DNA of 64,000 nucleotides from Pseudorasbora parva (lineage: Eukaryota; Chordata; Actinopteri; Cypriniformes; Gobionidae): the NCBI RefSeq assembly GCF_024679245.1, contig NC_090178.1, positions 47,189,425 through 47,253,424 on the forward strand, given 5' to 3'. A model generated the notes under the pieces. The model was not told where the DNA came from. It did not search any database and saw only the letters and a list, made by a program, of their open reading frames with translations. The position numbers and the translations under genes are program-made. Each line of letters starts with the position of its first letter. The first letter of the stretch is position 1. Positions 1 through 12,970 of this stretch are shown one piece after another.

Positions 1-1594
1 AAGCTTTTATGATTTTTTTTTCGAAGGAAAAAACATTTAAATGTAATTTTTATAAAATGGCCGACTACAAGAGGACATTACAGAATCAGCAACCCTGTAA
101 AAAAACAAAACAAACAAAAACTTTAACCGGGCAGATGGTTAGGTGGTCTCCCAGCTTGGCCAAACTGCTTAGTCTGGTCAGGTTTTGGAGGCTTGTCTGC
201 TGGTCAGGCTGGGAGATCAGATGGCCGACCAGACAGATCAGCGAAACCGCCAGCTTGGTCAAGGTTTTTTGTTATTTATTTCATCATTTTTTAAATGCAA
301 ATTGTAAGTCAGTGTAGCTCTCAGCAGAAGTTGTTTTGTTACCTTGACCTTAAGGGAAAGACCTAGTTTTAGGTGGTTTAAGCTGCTCGCCTTGCCAAAA
401 CACCTCTTAAACTAGGGAGACCAACTAAGCACCAAAGGAGCACAGGTTGGGATAATGTTTTTGATTTCAGCAGGGGAGCTGAAGATGACACATTATTATT
501 AACCACAATGCTAATCACACTCACCTGGACCGTGATCTATGAAGCAGGTTTACCTCATCAGAAAAGCCATACATATATGGAGCTGGTTATGTGATGCACA
601 TAATTTACAAATAATGCATACAATAGTTTTGAGGTCATAACATAGTATTGTCAAGAAACTATGCACATCTAAGTCTTTACTAATCAGTAATCTGTCACAT
701 AATATTTTTTTTTGTGTGAAAATAAATCAATGTTATTGGCTTTACAGCCACTAGTGTTCATTTAATCTGGAAGTCTTGCAAAACATAAGTAGGCAACATG
801 GGATTGGAAAGAAATGTTTTTATTCTTGAAATAATTGTCTTGTTTCAAATATTCCTAGCGGTTTTTATGTCCACACTTTTGTGAATCCACTGCAGATGCA
901 CACTTGTGTTGTGGCATTTGGGAGAGGACCAATGTGGAAATACATTCAGGAAGACACTTTGGGCCAGATTTAAAGTGAGAGCACAATTCCAAAAAACTCA
1001 GAATTTTGTGTCTAAAAGGGAAACTCCTACAAATGCATATGCAATAAGATCAGCCGCATAAAATAACTCTGTCTACACCTTTTCAGTGCTCATCACTACG
1101 TGTCTTTAGTAAATCCTGACAGAAGTTTTTTTAACGTTAAACACAGTTAGAAAATCGGTGGTTCATTTGGCCTGTGTAGTTGAACAGCTCTGAGGATGTA
1201 AGTTCTACATTGTGTGTAAAGTAAATGGGGCGATGGGAATTTGGAGGCACCCTAGATATAATTTTTTCAGCTGATGACCTTTTGAAGTGAGAATGTGATG
1301 TTTCATTACAATAGGAAGTGGCATTTCATTGACAGGCGTGTTCAACATTTCACTGGGAAGAAGTTAATAAAGAAGAGAGCAAGAGAGTTAGAAGAGAGAC
1401 AGATAGTGAGGCACATACAGCTTAACAATTTCATTTCCCCAAACTTGTTTGACTTTAAAATCCATCCATATGTTTACCCGTATCTTTCTTCTTTTAATTA
1501 GAAAGATAAGAATTGAATGAAACGAAGCGTTCATATAGATGGCTCCAAATGATATTTCAGATGCTCTGTTGTACATTTAAAGGAATATTTCACC
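1..1594. other. Upstream grik2 intron with old repeats
   Basis: No coding exon was recognised. Bases 145-265 contain a repeated motif built on CCAGCTTGGTC / GGTCAGGCTGGGAG in both orientations. Bases 363-417 form an imperfect hairpin (CCTAGTTTTAGGTGG against CACCTCTTAAACTAGG). Bases 541-790 match the repeat family also seen at 15941-16317 and 37505-38070. The rest is AT-rich with nothing evident. Confidence 0.4.
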
Positions 1595-1632
1595 CACAAA
1601 TGACAATACTGTCATCAGTATTGTCATTTGTG
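1595..1632. repeat. Perfect 17-bp hairpin
   Basis: CACAAATGACAATACTG is followed by loop TCAT and then its exact reverse complement. It sits just after AAAGGAATATTTCACCCA, which resembles the terminal motif of the MITE at 29495-32078, so it is probably the two tips of a collapsed copy of that family. Confidence 0.85.
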
Positions 1633-2170
1633 TAATACCGTAATTTGGTTTGATTTGTCTAAGCTGCTCTTCTTCTTAAAATAAAGGAAATGCTTTATGT
1701 TATGTTCATGCATCAATGATGGTAATAGTATTTTCATTTGAAAAAAAAGAGATATGTGAGCTTTCTGATAAACTTTTATAAAGCTTTTATTTTCTTTACA
1801 GTACACAAATTGTAGAAATTCATAATGTTTATGCTTATAATACTTTTTTGTCTAATGTCCACATTAAGCAGTTTAAAGCTAGAGTGAAAGAATAGTAATT
1901 TAGTTATTTTGCTACAGTATTTGGCGATTATAAATTAAACGCACAACCATTTTTAGGTTTTTCACACACACACATTTTTAGGGTTTACTAAGAATGGTGT
2001 GAAAAGGGAAAACAATGCCTTGTTGAGGCTCGAGGTCAGAGGAGAATGGGCCGACTGATTCAAGCTGATAGAAGAGCAACTTTGACTGAAATAACCACTC
2101 GTTACAACCGAGGTATACAGCAACACGCAGCCACAACACACACAACCTTGAGGCGGATATATATATAAAT
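1633..2170. other. Intronic stretch, nothing recognised
   Basis: AT-rich DNA with no splice-bounded conserved coding segment and no clear repeat termini. Confidence 0.4.
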
Positions 2171-2251
2171 ACACATTTGGTGTATTTAAGAAGATGAGTG
2201 TCAGTAAAGAAACGTGTTACATGAAGTAAACAATAGAAAAACTCCAACATA
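2171..2251 (+). repeat. 81-bp direct repeat, copy 1 (upstream of the 182-bp exon)
   Basis: It is near-identical (about six differences by eye) to 3061-3141 in the same orientation. The two copies flank the grik2 exon at 2484-2665. Key words shared: ACACATTTGGTGTATTT, GTAAAGAAACGTGTTA, GAAGTAAACAATAGAAAAAC. Confidence 0.85.
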
Positions 2252-2300
2252 GGGAAATGAACCATTCCAGTAATATTGTAATAATCTTATTTGTCTTTTT

Positions 2301-2480
<180 letters not shown>

Positions 2481-2483
2481 TAG

Positions 2484-2665
2484 GTCTGATTCGATTACAG
2501 GAGCTCATCAAGGCTCCATCTCGTTACAACATCCGATTAAAAATCCGGCAGCTACCAGCAGACACAAAAGATGCCAAGCCACTTCTTAAAGAAATGAAAC
2601 GAGGAAAAGAGTTTCATGTGATCTTTGACTGTGGTCATGAGATGGCAGCTGGCATCCTTAAACAG
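2484..2665 (+). CDS. grik2: Kainate glutamate receptor (GluK2-like), exon of 182 bp in the amino-terminal domain
   Basis: This is an internal coding exon of an ionotropic glutamate receptor subunit of the kainate class, a postsynaptic and presynaptic ligand-gated cation channel. Read from base 2486 it gives [15 protein letters not shown], then a stretch ending [19 protein letters not shown], which I recognise as the bilobed extracellular amino-terminal domain that drives subunit assembly. The ...[14 protein letters not shown]... wording fits GluK2 better than GluK1. The acceptor is ...cggatag|GT and the donor is CAG|gtgagt. The first two bases complete a codon begun in the previous exon, which lies outside the window. 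The length of 182 bp matches the corresponding vertebrate exon as I remember it. Unusually, the region before the acceptor is a ~175-bp CT microsatellite. Assignment to grik2 rather than grik1 or grik3 is by remembered residues. Confidence 0.93.
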
Positions 2666-3060
2666 GTGAGTCACTTCATCATCTCATTTTACACTGAGCA
2701 TTACAAAGACACATTTAGAATATTTGGTTGATTATAATAACAACAATATCAAAAATGTATCCAATATAATATACAGTTTTGACTTGCAGATCAAAACTGA
2801 AGGATAAGTCCTTTTCAATAATGTATAAGCAAGACACACATGTTTGCCCAAAGAATATTATTGCACATTAATTTTAATATAAATTTTTTGATATGCGCTC
2901 AAGAGAGTGTAATATTGTTTTTTTTAGCACTTCTGAGCTCTCAGTCCAAAGGTAATGTCACTCTTGTGGTGTTTATCTGTGTACCACCAAAACCTTAGTC
3001 TAAAATCCAATAGATTTTTTTTTCAGTATTAAAATGCTTCATAAAATATTAAAGTTGTCG
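2666..3060. other. Intronic stretch, nothing recognised
   Basis: Sequence between the exon donor and the second 81-bp direct repeat. AT-rich, no recognised element. Confidence 0.4.
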
Positions 3061-3141
3061 ACACATTTGGTGTATTTCAGTAGATGAGTGTCCGTAAAGA
3101 AACGTGTTAGATGAAGTAAACAATAGAAAAACTCAAACATA
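3061..3141 (+). repeat. 81-bp direct repeat, copy 2 (downstream of the 182-bp exon)
   Basis: Second copy of the repeat at 2171-2251, same orientation, 890 bp away. It could be a tandem segmental duplication followed by divergence, or a target-site-like remnant. Confidence 0.85.
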
Positions 3142-3274
3142 GTAATTTCCACAGAAGTATGCTACTAAATCTGATACACAATTTGAGATGCAAAACATTA
3201 AAAAAAGACATGGTTAATAGAGGAATGACAGATTTCTCCTGTAATCCATGTATGTCCAACGATGTTCACAAACT

Positions 3275-3693
3275 TTAAAATGTGGATTGACAAACTCCGA
3301 GACGCAAAAACAAAGGATCCAAACGCAGTAGTTTATTAAGTGTAATCCAAAGACATAATACAAAAACAAGCAAGACGCCAAAATACTGGCCATCAATCCA
3401 AACAGTTACTAGGGCAGGAACAAATTCAGAAAACAGGCAACTTATAATCCATAACAATAATAGATAATTGAAGGAGCATTCAGAAACACATTTGTGACAC
3501 ATACATGACTTTGCATTGAATGACTGAAAAAAGGCTTATATAGGCAGACTTAACAAGATAAATGAGAGGTGGATGTAATCAGGCATAATGAGTCTGGGCA
3601 ATAGATTATGGGAGATGTAGTCCATGGTGGAATGGTCTTGGGAAGAGGGCCCTCTGCTCAATATACAGGGCACTCCAACTGGTGATTGTGACA
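3275..3693 (-). mobile_element. Possible solo LTR or LTR-like repeat
   Basis: Read on the - strand it begins TGTCACAATCACCAGTTGG, contains a TATA-like TATATAAGCC around 3537-3545 and a polyadenylation-like TTTATTAAG near 3331, and resembles LTRs common in cyprinid genomes. I could not identify a target duplication or a confident far end. Confidence 0.3.
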
Positions 3694-4434
3694 CAGGTTG
3701 ACAAAGACACATATATTTGTCCATATTTTGCACCTGTACCTTTGGCAAATCTGTGTCAAATCTATTGAAAACATGAACAAGTATAAAGGTGTGCTACTTG
3801 AATGTGGAACTAGTGTTCTAATATAATGTAGTATATAGTATGTGTAAGTAATACATGTGATCATAAACTTGAGGAAACAAAATGCGAAAGCTATTTATTC
3901 TCAGTCTCATGCATGGTTTTGTTGAACTTTGTCTCCTTTCCCAGAGGAATTGAAGAACTCTGTAAATGCTATATTAGGACTATATTCGGATTGTATTGTA
4001 TTGTATTGTATTGTATTGTATTGCATTGTATTGTATTGTATTGTAGAGGATTTGTGCCTCTTCTAGTAGAGCTGCAAGCACAATAGCTTATTGAGAATTA
4101 ACGCAAGGCAGAAAGTCAGTCACAACAATTGTCCGAGTTCCAACCAAAGCTAAGCAGATCAACACATCTTAAGACATTTACAAGTGCCTGGTGCAATAGC
4201 TTAGTCTCTGCAGGAACGTTGAGTACATCTTAAAAATCTTAGCACAGCACAAAACAACAAAAAATTAAAAACATATTTTGGTGTACTAAGATTTTCTTTA
4301 CCTCCGCATGATTCAACACCAGAATTGCTTTAAAACGTTACACCTTCATACATTATTACCAACCAATAGTGCATTGCTACCCAGCAATCAATAGCCATCA
4401 TTTCACCGTCTCGGTTAACTACAGACCTGATATA
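3694..4434. other. Intronic stretch with a short pentanucleotide repeat
   Basis: Contains the TTGTA repeat listed separately. Otherwise nothing recognised. Confidence 0.4.
3991..4044. repeat. (TTGTA)n microsatellite
   Basis: Roughly eleven TTGTA units, one of them changed to TTGCA. Confidence 0.95.
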
Positions 4435-4620
4435 GTCCGGCTATGAGTAACCCACTTCTAGCCAATATATCCTTGAATTTGGTTACATGTAGTTTTTGCC
4501 AGAGTAACTTGTGAGATACATGATATTCCATCATGAAAGCAAAGTCAACAGCGATGACAAGGTGTTTGGTTTCATTTCTTTGACAGGTTTATGTTTTAGA
4601 TGACTAGTCTATTCTTGGGC
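4435..4620 (+). repeat. Interspersed repeat family B, copy 1
   Basis: Matches 54430-54617 in the same orientation. Both contain TATGAGTAACCCACTTCTAG, ATTCCATCATG, AAGCAAAGTCAACAG and ATGACTAGTCTATT. Family unknown. Confidence 0.8.
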
Positions 4621-5730
4621 GTTTACTCAATCTAGAAGTGCATGTGAATAACCAAATTAACCAGATAAGATTTAGCAGATATGATCAGTTTTGCATTGGC
4701 TAAGAAATATGTGAAGAACAGGTCTTTCTGATCCTACAGTTTAGCGTGGTTGTACGATTACAAGCTCTGTTATATTGTGATTTGATCCTCTTTTCATGCC
4801 TTGAAGGTGAAAAGTGCATGCATTGTTTTTGAACTGTTAATTCACTGTCTCTTTTGATCTTGTGTGTGAGATTGATTTGTACACAATCAGTGAAGTGTAC
4901 AGGTTTCATTGATTACCCATCAGGCAGTCAAGCTTACATGCTCCGTTAGTCAGTATGTTTGCATGTAATTAGTCAATAGGATAATGCTCATAATGCGAAG
5001 AGCCCTTCAAGAATAGGGGTTTTAATCAGATAAAGAGCTTTTGTTATATCTACATTATATGTTCTATTTTACATCATGGGATGCAATGCAGTACATTTTT
5101 AATTCCTTACAAAGATTGATTAAATAGTATTTGCCAAAAAATGGATAAGTATATTCATTCCTGCTTGAGTTCTTTGAAGAGTCTCACATTAGAGACACCC
5201 AAAGAGATATTTCAATGTGTGACTTAACTGCAAGAATTTTCCCCCAATTACAGGAATAATCAAATATTAAAGTGGGTATTATTCAGTCAGAGATTGACTC
5301 ACAGACCTTCTTAATCAGTTTCAGACCACTGAAGTGATAATGAAGATACTCATTATTAGTGGCAGTGGATATATGCTTCTATAATGGGCAGCTCTCAGAG
5401 GGTTTGTGTAATATCCACATTTGAAACTTTTGGCTTTGTGAAGTCATCCACACTTTTGAACTTCACAAAATCTGCTCAGGCTACAGAGCCATTATTTCCC
5501 GACCATATGTTTCACACAAGACTGAATTTAATAATTCATTTCACTTTGGGGCTGATGATGGCAATGATAACTGGGTCTAGCAATGATGTAATATTTCAAA
5601 TATTTGAACCTATCAGAATATTTCTTTTTTTTTTTTTCATTTAGTGGATTCAAAGAATGTGTCTTTGTATTACGATCATATCTTAAATTTTATTTATTAA
5701 AATAATTGGCACAAACATATAATGCTAGTT

Positions 5731-5733
<3 letters not shown>
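4621..5733. other. Intronic stretch, nothing recognised
   Basis: About 1.1 kb of AT-rich sequence with no exon signature and no repeat termini that I can identify. Confidence 0.4.

Positions 5734-5826
<93 letters not shown>
5734..5826. repeat. (CT)n(AT)n compound microsatellite
   Basis: A CT tract (about 5734-5800) runs directly into an AT tract (about 5801-5826). The same arrangement recurs at 24578-24720. Confidence 0.95.
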
Positions 5827-6179
5827 TAGCATTGTAAATATAATAATTACATTTTGTTGCTGTGCTGTGCTGTGCATTTAATACATCTATATAAATGCCC
5901 TTTTTAAAATTAAATGAGAAACAGCATTCAACACCTTCAATCCATTTTTTAACTCTTAAAACAGCCTCTTTGCAACGTCAGCATTACACTTTTACAAAAC
6001 AGTCTATGAAATGTGCCTATAAAAATGTTACTGTTCAAAAAATACTTTAGCCACATATATACAGTAAACACAAATAAAATGTAACTACTGTAATATTTTA
6101 ATAAATGGGATAGCAAAGTAAATAGCTATACTACAGTTAACCAGTTAATCAGAGTAGTACCTGTTATTACTATGGTTTC
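5827..6179. other. Intronic stretch, nothing recognised
   Basis: AT-rich. It lies between the compound microsatellite and the truncated end of the - strand DIRS relic. Confidence 0.4.
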
Positions 6180-6309
6180 CATGCATAGATTATTAAATCT
6201 TGCAAAAATGGTGAGTGTAGCCCAGCCCCACAGCTCTGCATATGTCTACTAATGATGCACATTTGCCAGAGATGACATGACCTGATAAGCCCATAGATTG
6301 GCATCCACA

Positions 6310-6430
6310 ATTCAGTGGGCCATTCTTTTTTTGGAGACGGCCTTCTGAAGCAGACAAAGAGCTGTTTAGATCGCCTCATGTGCCTTTCTTGGCCCTGCTG
6401 AAGAAAAGAAAGCACAGACCCAATGCACAA
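6310..6430 (-). pseudogene. DIRS tyrosine recombinase fragment, relic
   Basis: The - strand reading VLSFLQQGQERHM aligns with VLEFLQERFSAGL of the DIRS recombinase and is followed immediately by RRSKQLFVCFRRPSPKK, which aligns with RKTEQLFVCFGPPKKG. About 160 residues of the middle of the recombinase are therefore deleted. No catalytic H-x-x-R or Tyr segment remains in frame. Confidence 0.7.
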
Positions 6431-6459
6431 CTCCGTGGGTCTTCACCTCAGGAAGCACT

Positions 6460-6738
6460 CTATGTAGTGAAGGGGCAATACTTCCAGGCATAGAGCGGCC
6501 TAACAGAGGAGGCTCTGGCCTGAGTGATGATATCTATCACTGGTAGTCCAGAGACCAGACATGGAGGTTCCAGAGGTCTAGGTGCGATTGCCAGATTCTG
6601 CCTGGCCCCTGAGAAAGAAGGTCCTTCCTCCTGGAACCAAAGGCAACAGGGTGAGCTCTGAGAACCAAGTCTGGGCCAGTACATCACTACCATTAGGACT
6701 TGTTCTTCTTCCTCCCTGACTTTGCAAAATCTGTGCAA
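6460..6738 (-). pseudogene. DIRS methyltransferase-like / recombinase junction, relic
   Basis: The - strand frame contains MVVMYWPRL and, in neighbouring frames, words like WFSEL. These match the VAPNWPTRVWFSDL region just before the recombinase in the intact DIRS element. The end of the segment (…ITQARASSVRPLYAWKY) matches the recombinase start (…RAPSTRKLYALKW). It is frameshifted. Confidence 0.55.
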
Positions 6739-7249
6739 TCAGGCTCACTGGGGAAAATGCATACTTGCATAGGCCCTGGGGCCAGCTGTGTGTCAGTGTG
6801 TCTGTATAGAAACGGTACCAACAGAATCAGGTGCACCCGAGGTGGGTAGTTTGTGGCAAGGAGGAACAGGTGAAGCTACGACGGGAGGCTCTGCATCCCC
6901 GTTACTCATGGCGGATGATGTGTTGAAACACTCACTTTGCTCCCTGGGCCTGCTGTGGAGGTGGTTGGTGATGGTCGAGGAGGCCGATTCTCATCGATAC
7001 TTGGCACATTTAACTGCTCTGTGTAGACCCGATACAGCAGAATGCAGGAAGGTGACCTGCTCGTGTCCACCAAGGTTCTGGTGTGAGTGTTGGATGTCTG
7101 ACCCTCGTGAAGACAAGGGCCACGTGTGTGACCCAGGGAAAGAGGAAATGGCTCTTTTAATGACCATATAATATTCACTCCCAAATGAGGCTTGCCCTAG
7201 TCTCTCATATCCAGCTCTTCAGACTGACAACAGAAGGTCTGGACTCTAA

Positions 7250-7655
7250 GGCCCCGATCACACTGAACGCGTTTTTTTAGGTTCGAAAACGCGAGGCCCA
7301 CTGCACTGCCTTTTTTGGTTGGCATTTTTTCATTCAGAAGAGAGCAGTGCTCTGCAGTTTTTTTTATGTTGCTAGGAAACCCCCGAATCAGCTGTCCTGT
7401 CAGTCTAATCAATGTAACGGTCACCACAACGGAAGACCACCTCTCCATTCATTCGATTGGACAACAGAAAATAAACGTGATGACGTCGGGTGCTTTTCCA
7501 CTCAGAGTTGACTTTTTTTCAACTTCATGCGCTCGGAGCACTCCTTCAAAAATGCGAGGTGCAGCAGGCGGTTAAAACGCGAGGAGCCCAGAGACCGAAA
7601 TCCATTAAAAAAAGGCGCCTCTAACTGCATAAACGCATTCTGTGTGATCAGGGCC
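7250..7655. mobile_element. Harbinger-like MITE with TAA target duplication
   Basis: About 406 bp with inverted ends: GGCCCCGATCACACTGAACG on the left, and GGCCCTGATCACACAGAATG on the opposite strand at the right. TAA flanks both sides (7247-7249 and 7656-7658). A 3-bp TWA duplication is typical of PIF/Harbinger elements. It has no coding capacity. It sits inside the - strand DIRS relic and so is younger than it. Confidence 0.8.
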
Positions 7656-8416
7656 TAACACAGCTTTCTTGGGTTGAGGACTGCATTAGAGTACATATGA
7701 CTCACATTTAACATAATCAATCACAGTTCAACTTGGTCTGCGTCATGTTTAGGGGCGTGAAAGTGTAAAGTTGATGTCCCATGCAATAACAGACTGGCTT
7801 GTATGTATAATTTATTAATTCAAGATCATTGTGCAAACAAACTTGCAAACAAAATAAAGCTGCAAACTTCACATACAAAATCCAGCATTGAGTTGCTCCT
7901 GGTAAGCTCTCTCTGTTGTGAACACAATGGCGTTCTTCTTCCATGAGGGAGGTTGACGTCACAGCATTTGTTTCGAGGTGGAGCATTAAAGAACGCAACA
8001 CACGTCTCTCGGACATCCTGTAGAATTTAACCAATCAAACAATGACTTTCAAAGTGTTTCCAGACACTGGAAACGTATACCATATGCATCCATGCCCAAT
8101 GCATCAGACGTTCAGCCAATGGTCCGTATGAGGCTGAGACTAGGCTTGCCCCAGCCGGGTGAAAAGGCCTGCAGCTTCTCCTTCCCTAGATCACTTGTCT
8201 CAGGAACACTTTGATGCCTAGCCTGTCCTGTCAACAGGTGGGCAGTGCCTGGGATCTGGCTACCACTACAGGCTGTTGCAGGGCCATGCAGCCTTCGGCG
8301 ACCACCCTCGGTAATGAGCAGGCAGAACTTAGGCACTAGAGGAAGACCTGTGCTAAAACAAGATGCATTTTATGCATCTACCTCTTCACTGCCGAAAACT
8401 GTCCTTACCAGTGTTA

Positions 8417-8665
8417 CTAAAAAGGCCACCTTGTGAGATGGGGGCATTGAAAAAGTGCATTTTCTCCACATCCCCAAAAGTTTGAGACATACAGTAGGTG
8501 GTGTTCCTGCACCACTAATTTGGACATTGTAGCCTGGAGGGCAAAGTTGGTGACCAAAGGCAATTCTTGCATTACCTCTGGGTCAAGACTACCCTCTTGC
8601 AGATCTTTACATGCTTTGGCATGCAGGACGGATGCAGCCTGGCCAGCAGCATCATAAGCACTCAC
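8417..8665 (-). pseudogene. DIRS gag-like middle region, relic
   Basis: The - strand frame starts MSAYDAAGQAASVLHAKACK and continues with EVMQELPLVTNFALQATMSK. It aligns with KAYSAAGQAAACLHTMAIM and NELRTAADLTLRATKET of the gag-like protein of the intact DIRS element, so it is the same protein region from a diverged family. The flanking - strand frame 8931-9122 (…AELAAVLYQAAVNIGLS…) looks like the adjoining upstream part in another frame, showing a frameshift. Confidence 0.65.
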
Positions 8666-9365
8666 TTATGAGACGAGGTACATTTACATGCCTTGGACAA
8701 GAGCCTCTGCAGATTCTGCTAGATGGCACGCTTCACCTGGGGAACATCCGAGTGCCCCCAAAATTGATGGTAGTGAGGATGGGATGGAGGATGGAAGGAG
8801 GAAGGATGGAAGTCTGCAAGGTGTGTTCTGGCAGAGAATGGTGGCTTCCACAACTTTGAGATTTCCTTGTGCAATTCGGGGAAAAATTACATCGGGGTGT
8901 TGCTTGGCTCCATCCCCAGGAGCCAATAATCTAGCTGCGAGTGCTTGAGAAAGGGTGGAGGAGACCACTCAAGCCGATGTTCACGGCTGCCTGGTAAAGC
9001 ACGGCTGCCAACTCTGCATCAACCCCAGAAAACACTGTCATACCCAAAGGCTCTAGCATAGACGAGTAATCCATGTCGGAGGGCATAAGTGTAAGCCCGC
9101 CCGCATATGCTGCAAGTGACACTTCATCTTCCTCTTGAGACCCGGATGAGAAAATAAGCCTGCCAGAGGGCGAGCCGACAAACTCAAACCCAACCAGAGT
9201 AACTGAGCGTGCTGTGGAATAAGAGGCTAACCTGGTGACATCTCTCTCATTGTAACACTCAGATCTCCCTCAGAGCTCGCGCCAAGCCTTGTACCCGGAG
9301 GTAGAAGGACCAGGACGGGAATCAGCTGAGGATCTTGGCTTTTTGTAAAAGTATGACATTTGTAA

Positions 9366-9551
9366 CTACAACGTCCCAATGGGCATGTTCTCGCAGTGAC
9401 AGCATGAAACATCCACAAACGCTGTTTCAGCATGAGCTTGGCCCCAATACTGAAGACAGCGATTGTGCCTGTCCAAGGAAGAGAGATGAAATTGCCCACA
9501 TCCAGAAAGACATGGCAAAATCGGCACCTTGAAAAATACACAATCCTCCAT
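9366..9551 (-). pseudogene. DIRS gag-like N-terminus, relic
   Basis: The - strand frame contains GCGQFHLSSLDRHNRC, followed by ...GQAHAETAF and CCHCENMPIGTL. It lines up with the N-terminal Cys/His-rich segment of the gag-like protein at 45642 (PCPRYITSGDTHSLC, GAQHAQAAL, CEHCERMPLRTL). It is a broken fragment of the DIRS first open reading frame, whose protein presumably packages the element RNA. The family function is inferred from position. Confidence 0.65.
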
Positions 9552-9716
9552 GCAGCTCTTTTAGAGGAATTCCCTTTTTTAATAAGGAAATTCCCTCTTT
9601 CAGAACATCGCTGTTGCACCCAGGTGAGCTCTTTGCACATGCACACTCAAGAGACTCAAGAGACGCTGGATTAGGATCTGAAGAACAAAGCTGAAGTGTG
9701 TGTGCAAGCCCGCCGC

Positions 9717-9725
9717 CTTATATAC
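9717..9725 (-). promoter_or_regulatory. TATA-like box of the DIRS relic
   Basis: The - strand sequence around CCTAGGTATATAAGGCGG lies about 145 bp inside the GTT end, similar in placement to the TATA boxes in the two better preserved DIRS elements. Confidence 0.45.
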
Positions 9726-9870
9726 CTAGGGGCATGGCCTGGCATGCAGATTCCAGATGCCAATTCAGTTGACCCTTTCTGAATATGTCAGAGGGGTTTG
9801 GGACGCTCACAGGCGACCCCTTGTGTAATTATTTCAACACACTGTCGAAAGTGACTAACGGAAAGGCAAC

Positions 9871-11660
<1,790 letters not shown>

Positions 11661-11889
11661 TTATTATTACACTGTAAAAAATCTGTAAAATTTCAACTTA
11701 AAAACTCAAGTTCAGTTGCTGCATTACATTTTTAAGTACCAACAAATTGGCTTTACAAGTCATTTCAACATAAATTATATTATTGTAAAACTGTAAAAAT
11801 TGTTGAAATTATTATTTTCTGTTTTTATTTGATCAAAATCTGTAATATTGTGAAATATTATTACCATTTAGAATAAAATTTTTCTATGT

Positions 11890-12970
11890 GAATATATAGT
11901 AAAGTGTGATTTTATTCCTGTGATCAAAGCTGAATTTATCATCATTACTCCAGTCTTCAATCTCACATGACCCTTCACTAATCATTCTCATATGAGGATC
12001 TGATGCTCAAGAAACTAGGCGTGACCCCTAATAGTCGAAGATTCAATGCATCAATATGCAGGACGGGATTTGACGACTGATCTCATGGTCGAATCTTCGC
12101 GGGTGTTATGAAACGAGGATCATACCATTTTGGCAATATGGGGGTGCTCAATATTAGTGTTATAAAGACGTGTCGCGGCGCTGAGGGATCACCTCTTTAA
12201 GGGCACTGAGCTTCGCACCAGATGCGCCGCGCCTTTAAATTTCGAACACATATACACCGACGGCGGCGATTACATTTTTTCCCCTCAAATCGTGAATGTA
12301 TATACTGATTTCCCCCTGTGCTACAAGATAAACTCATCGTGCAGCTCTTCTGTCAGAAGTCGATTCAAAATTGAGCTCGCGCGTATATAATGTTCACGTC
12401 TGCCTGGTGTGAGATCCTGAGACACGTCGCTGAGCTTCAGTGTGCGACCCCCTTTAGGCACAATTGGCTTAAGAACGTGCATATAAACGCACTCAAAGTG
12501 TTCTTTTCCTCTCTAGGCAGGTATTTTTTTAGGTTTATTTATCAAAATGTTCTTTTATATATGTGTGTGATGTTCAGTGTTTCGATTGCGGCTTTTAAAT
12601 GTTATGAGAGATCGGTTAATTTATGAATGTGTAGTGTAGCCTAGTTTTGATCACTTTATTAAAAGTGGTGGCTGTGTGGCGTGTGTAAAGTAAAATAAAA
12701 ATAGTCTTAGCCTCCTGCTGACTAGTGTGCTGACTCCTGCCCTTTCCAGCCCGTTTATACCGTTTATTTTTTTTCTGGTCTATGGTTTACACACACACAG
12801 ATGATTCGACTATCGGTCGACCATAGAGAGATTCGAAAATTCTGATTCGAATGTGTAAATACTTAGTCGGGGACACCCCTACAAGAAACATTCATGATTA
12901 TTATCAATGTTGAAAACATTTTTAATTAAGTAGTATAAACTTTTTTCAGCATTGATTATAAACTATTATT
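11890..12970. mobile_element. Interspersed repeat family C, copy 1, interrupted at 12016-12881
   Basis: Words such as ATCATCATTACTCCAGTCTTC and TATTATCAATGTTGAAAACA are shared with 36222-36375, and in inverted form with 36845-36990. Removing the hAT-like MITE rejoins GCTCAAGAAAC to ATTCATGATTATTATCAATG, as in the uninterrupted copies (GATCAAGAAACATTTCTTAA). Confidence 0.75.
12016..12881. mobile_element. hAT-like MITE with 8-bp target duplication
   Basis: 866 bp bounded by TAGGCGTGACCCCTAATAGT on the left, and TAGGGGTGTCCCCGACTAAG on the opposite strand at the right. The 8-bp duplication CAAGAAAC flanks it at 12008-12015 and 12882-12889. An 8-bp duplication with TAGGG-type ends fits hAT. No transposase remains. 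The interrupted host repeat is known from other copies, which confirms the boundaries. Confidence 0.88.

Larger units (their letters stand above)
6180..9870 (-). mobile_element. Decayed DIRS-type retrotransposon relic
   Basis: On the - strand, starting at 9870 with GTT (as in the two DIRS elements further right), there is a terminal region. It is followed by a TATA-like TATATAAGG at about 9716-9724, a gag-like coding remnant (about 9550 to 8417), a remnant of the sequence preceding the recombinase (about 6740 to 6460), and a tyrosine-recombinase scrap (6430 to about 6310). The order matches DIRS elements, but most of the reverse transcriptase is missing and every frame is broken. A Harbinger-like MITE has inserted at 7250-7655. 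The far end has no matching inverted repeat, so it is probably truncated. It belongs to a different subfamily from the elements at 45332 and 56572. Confidence 0.7.

Noticed and set aside
3991..4044. Possible CRISPR-like or spaced repeat array
   Set aside because: Contiguous pentanucleotide microsatellite without spacers. No CRISPR-type structure was seen anywhere, as expected for an animal genome.
6788..7171. 127-residue + strand frame
   Set aside because: It lies antisense to the - strand DIRS relic and shows no family resemblance.
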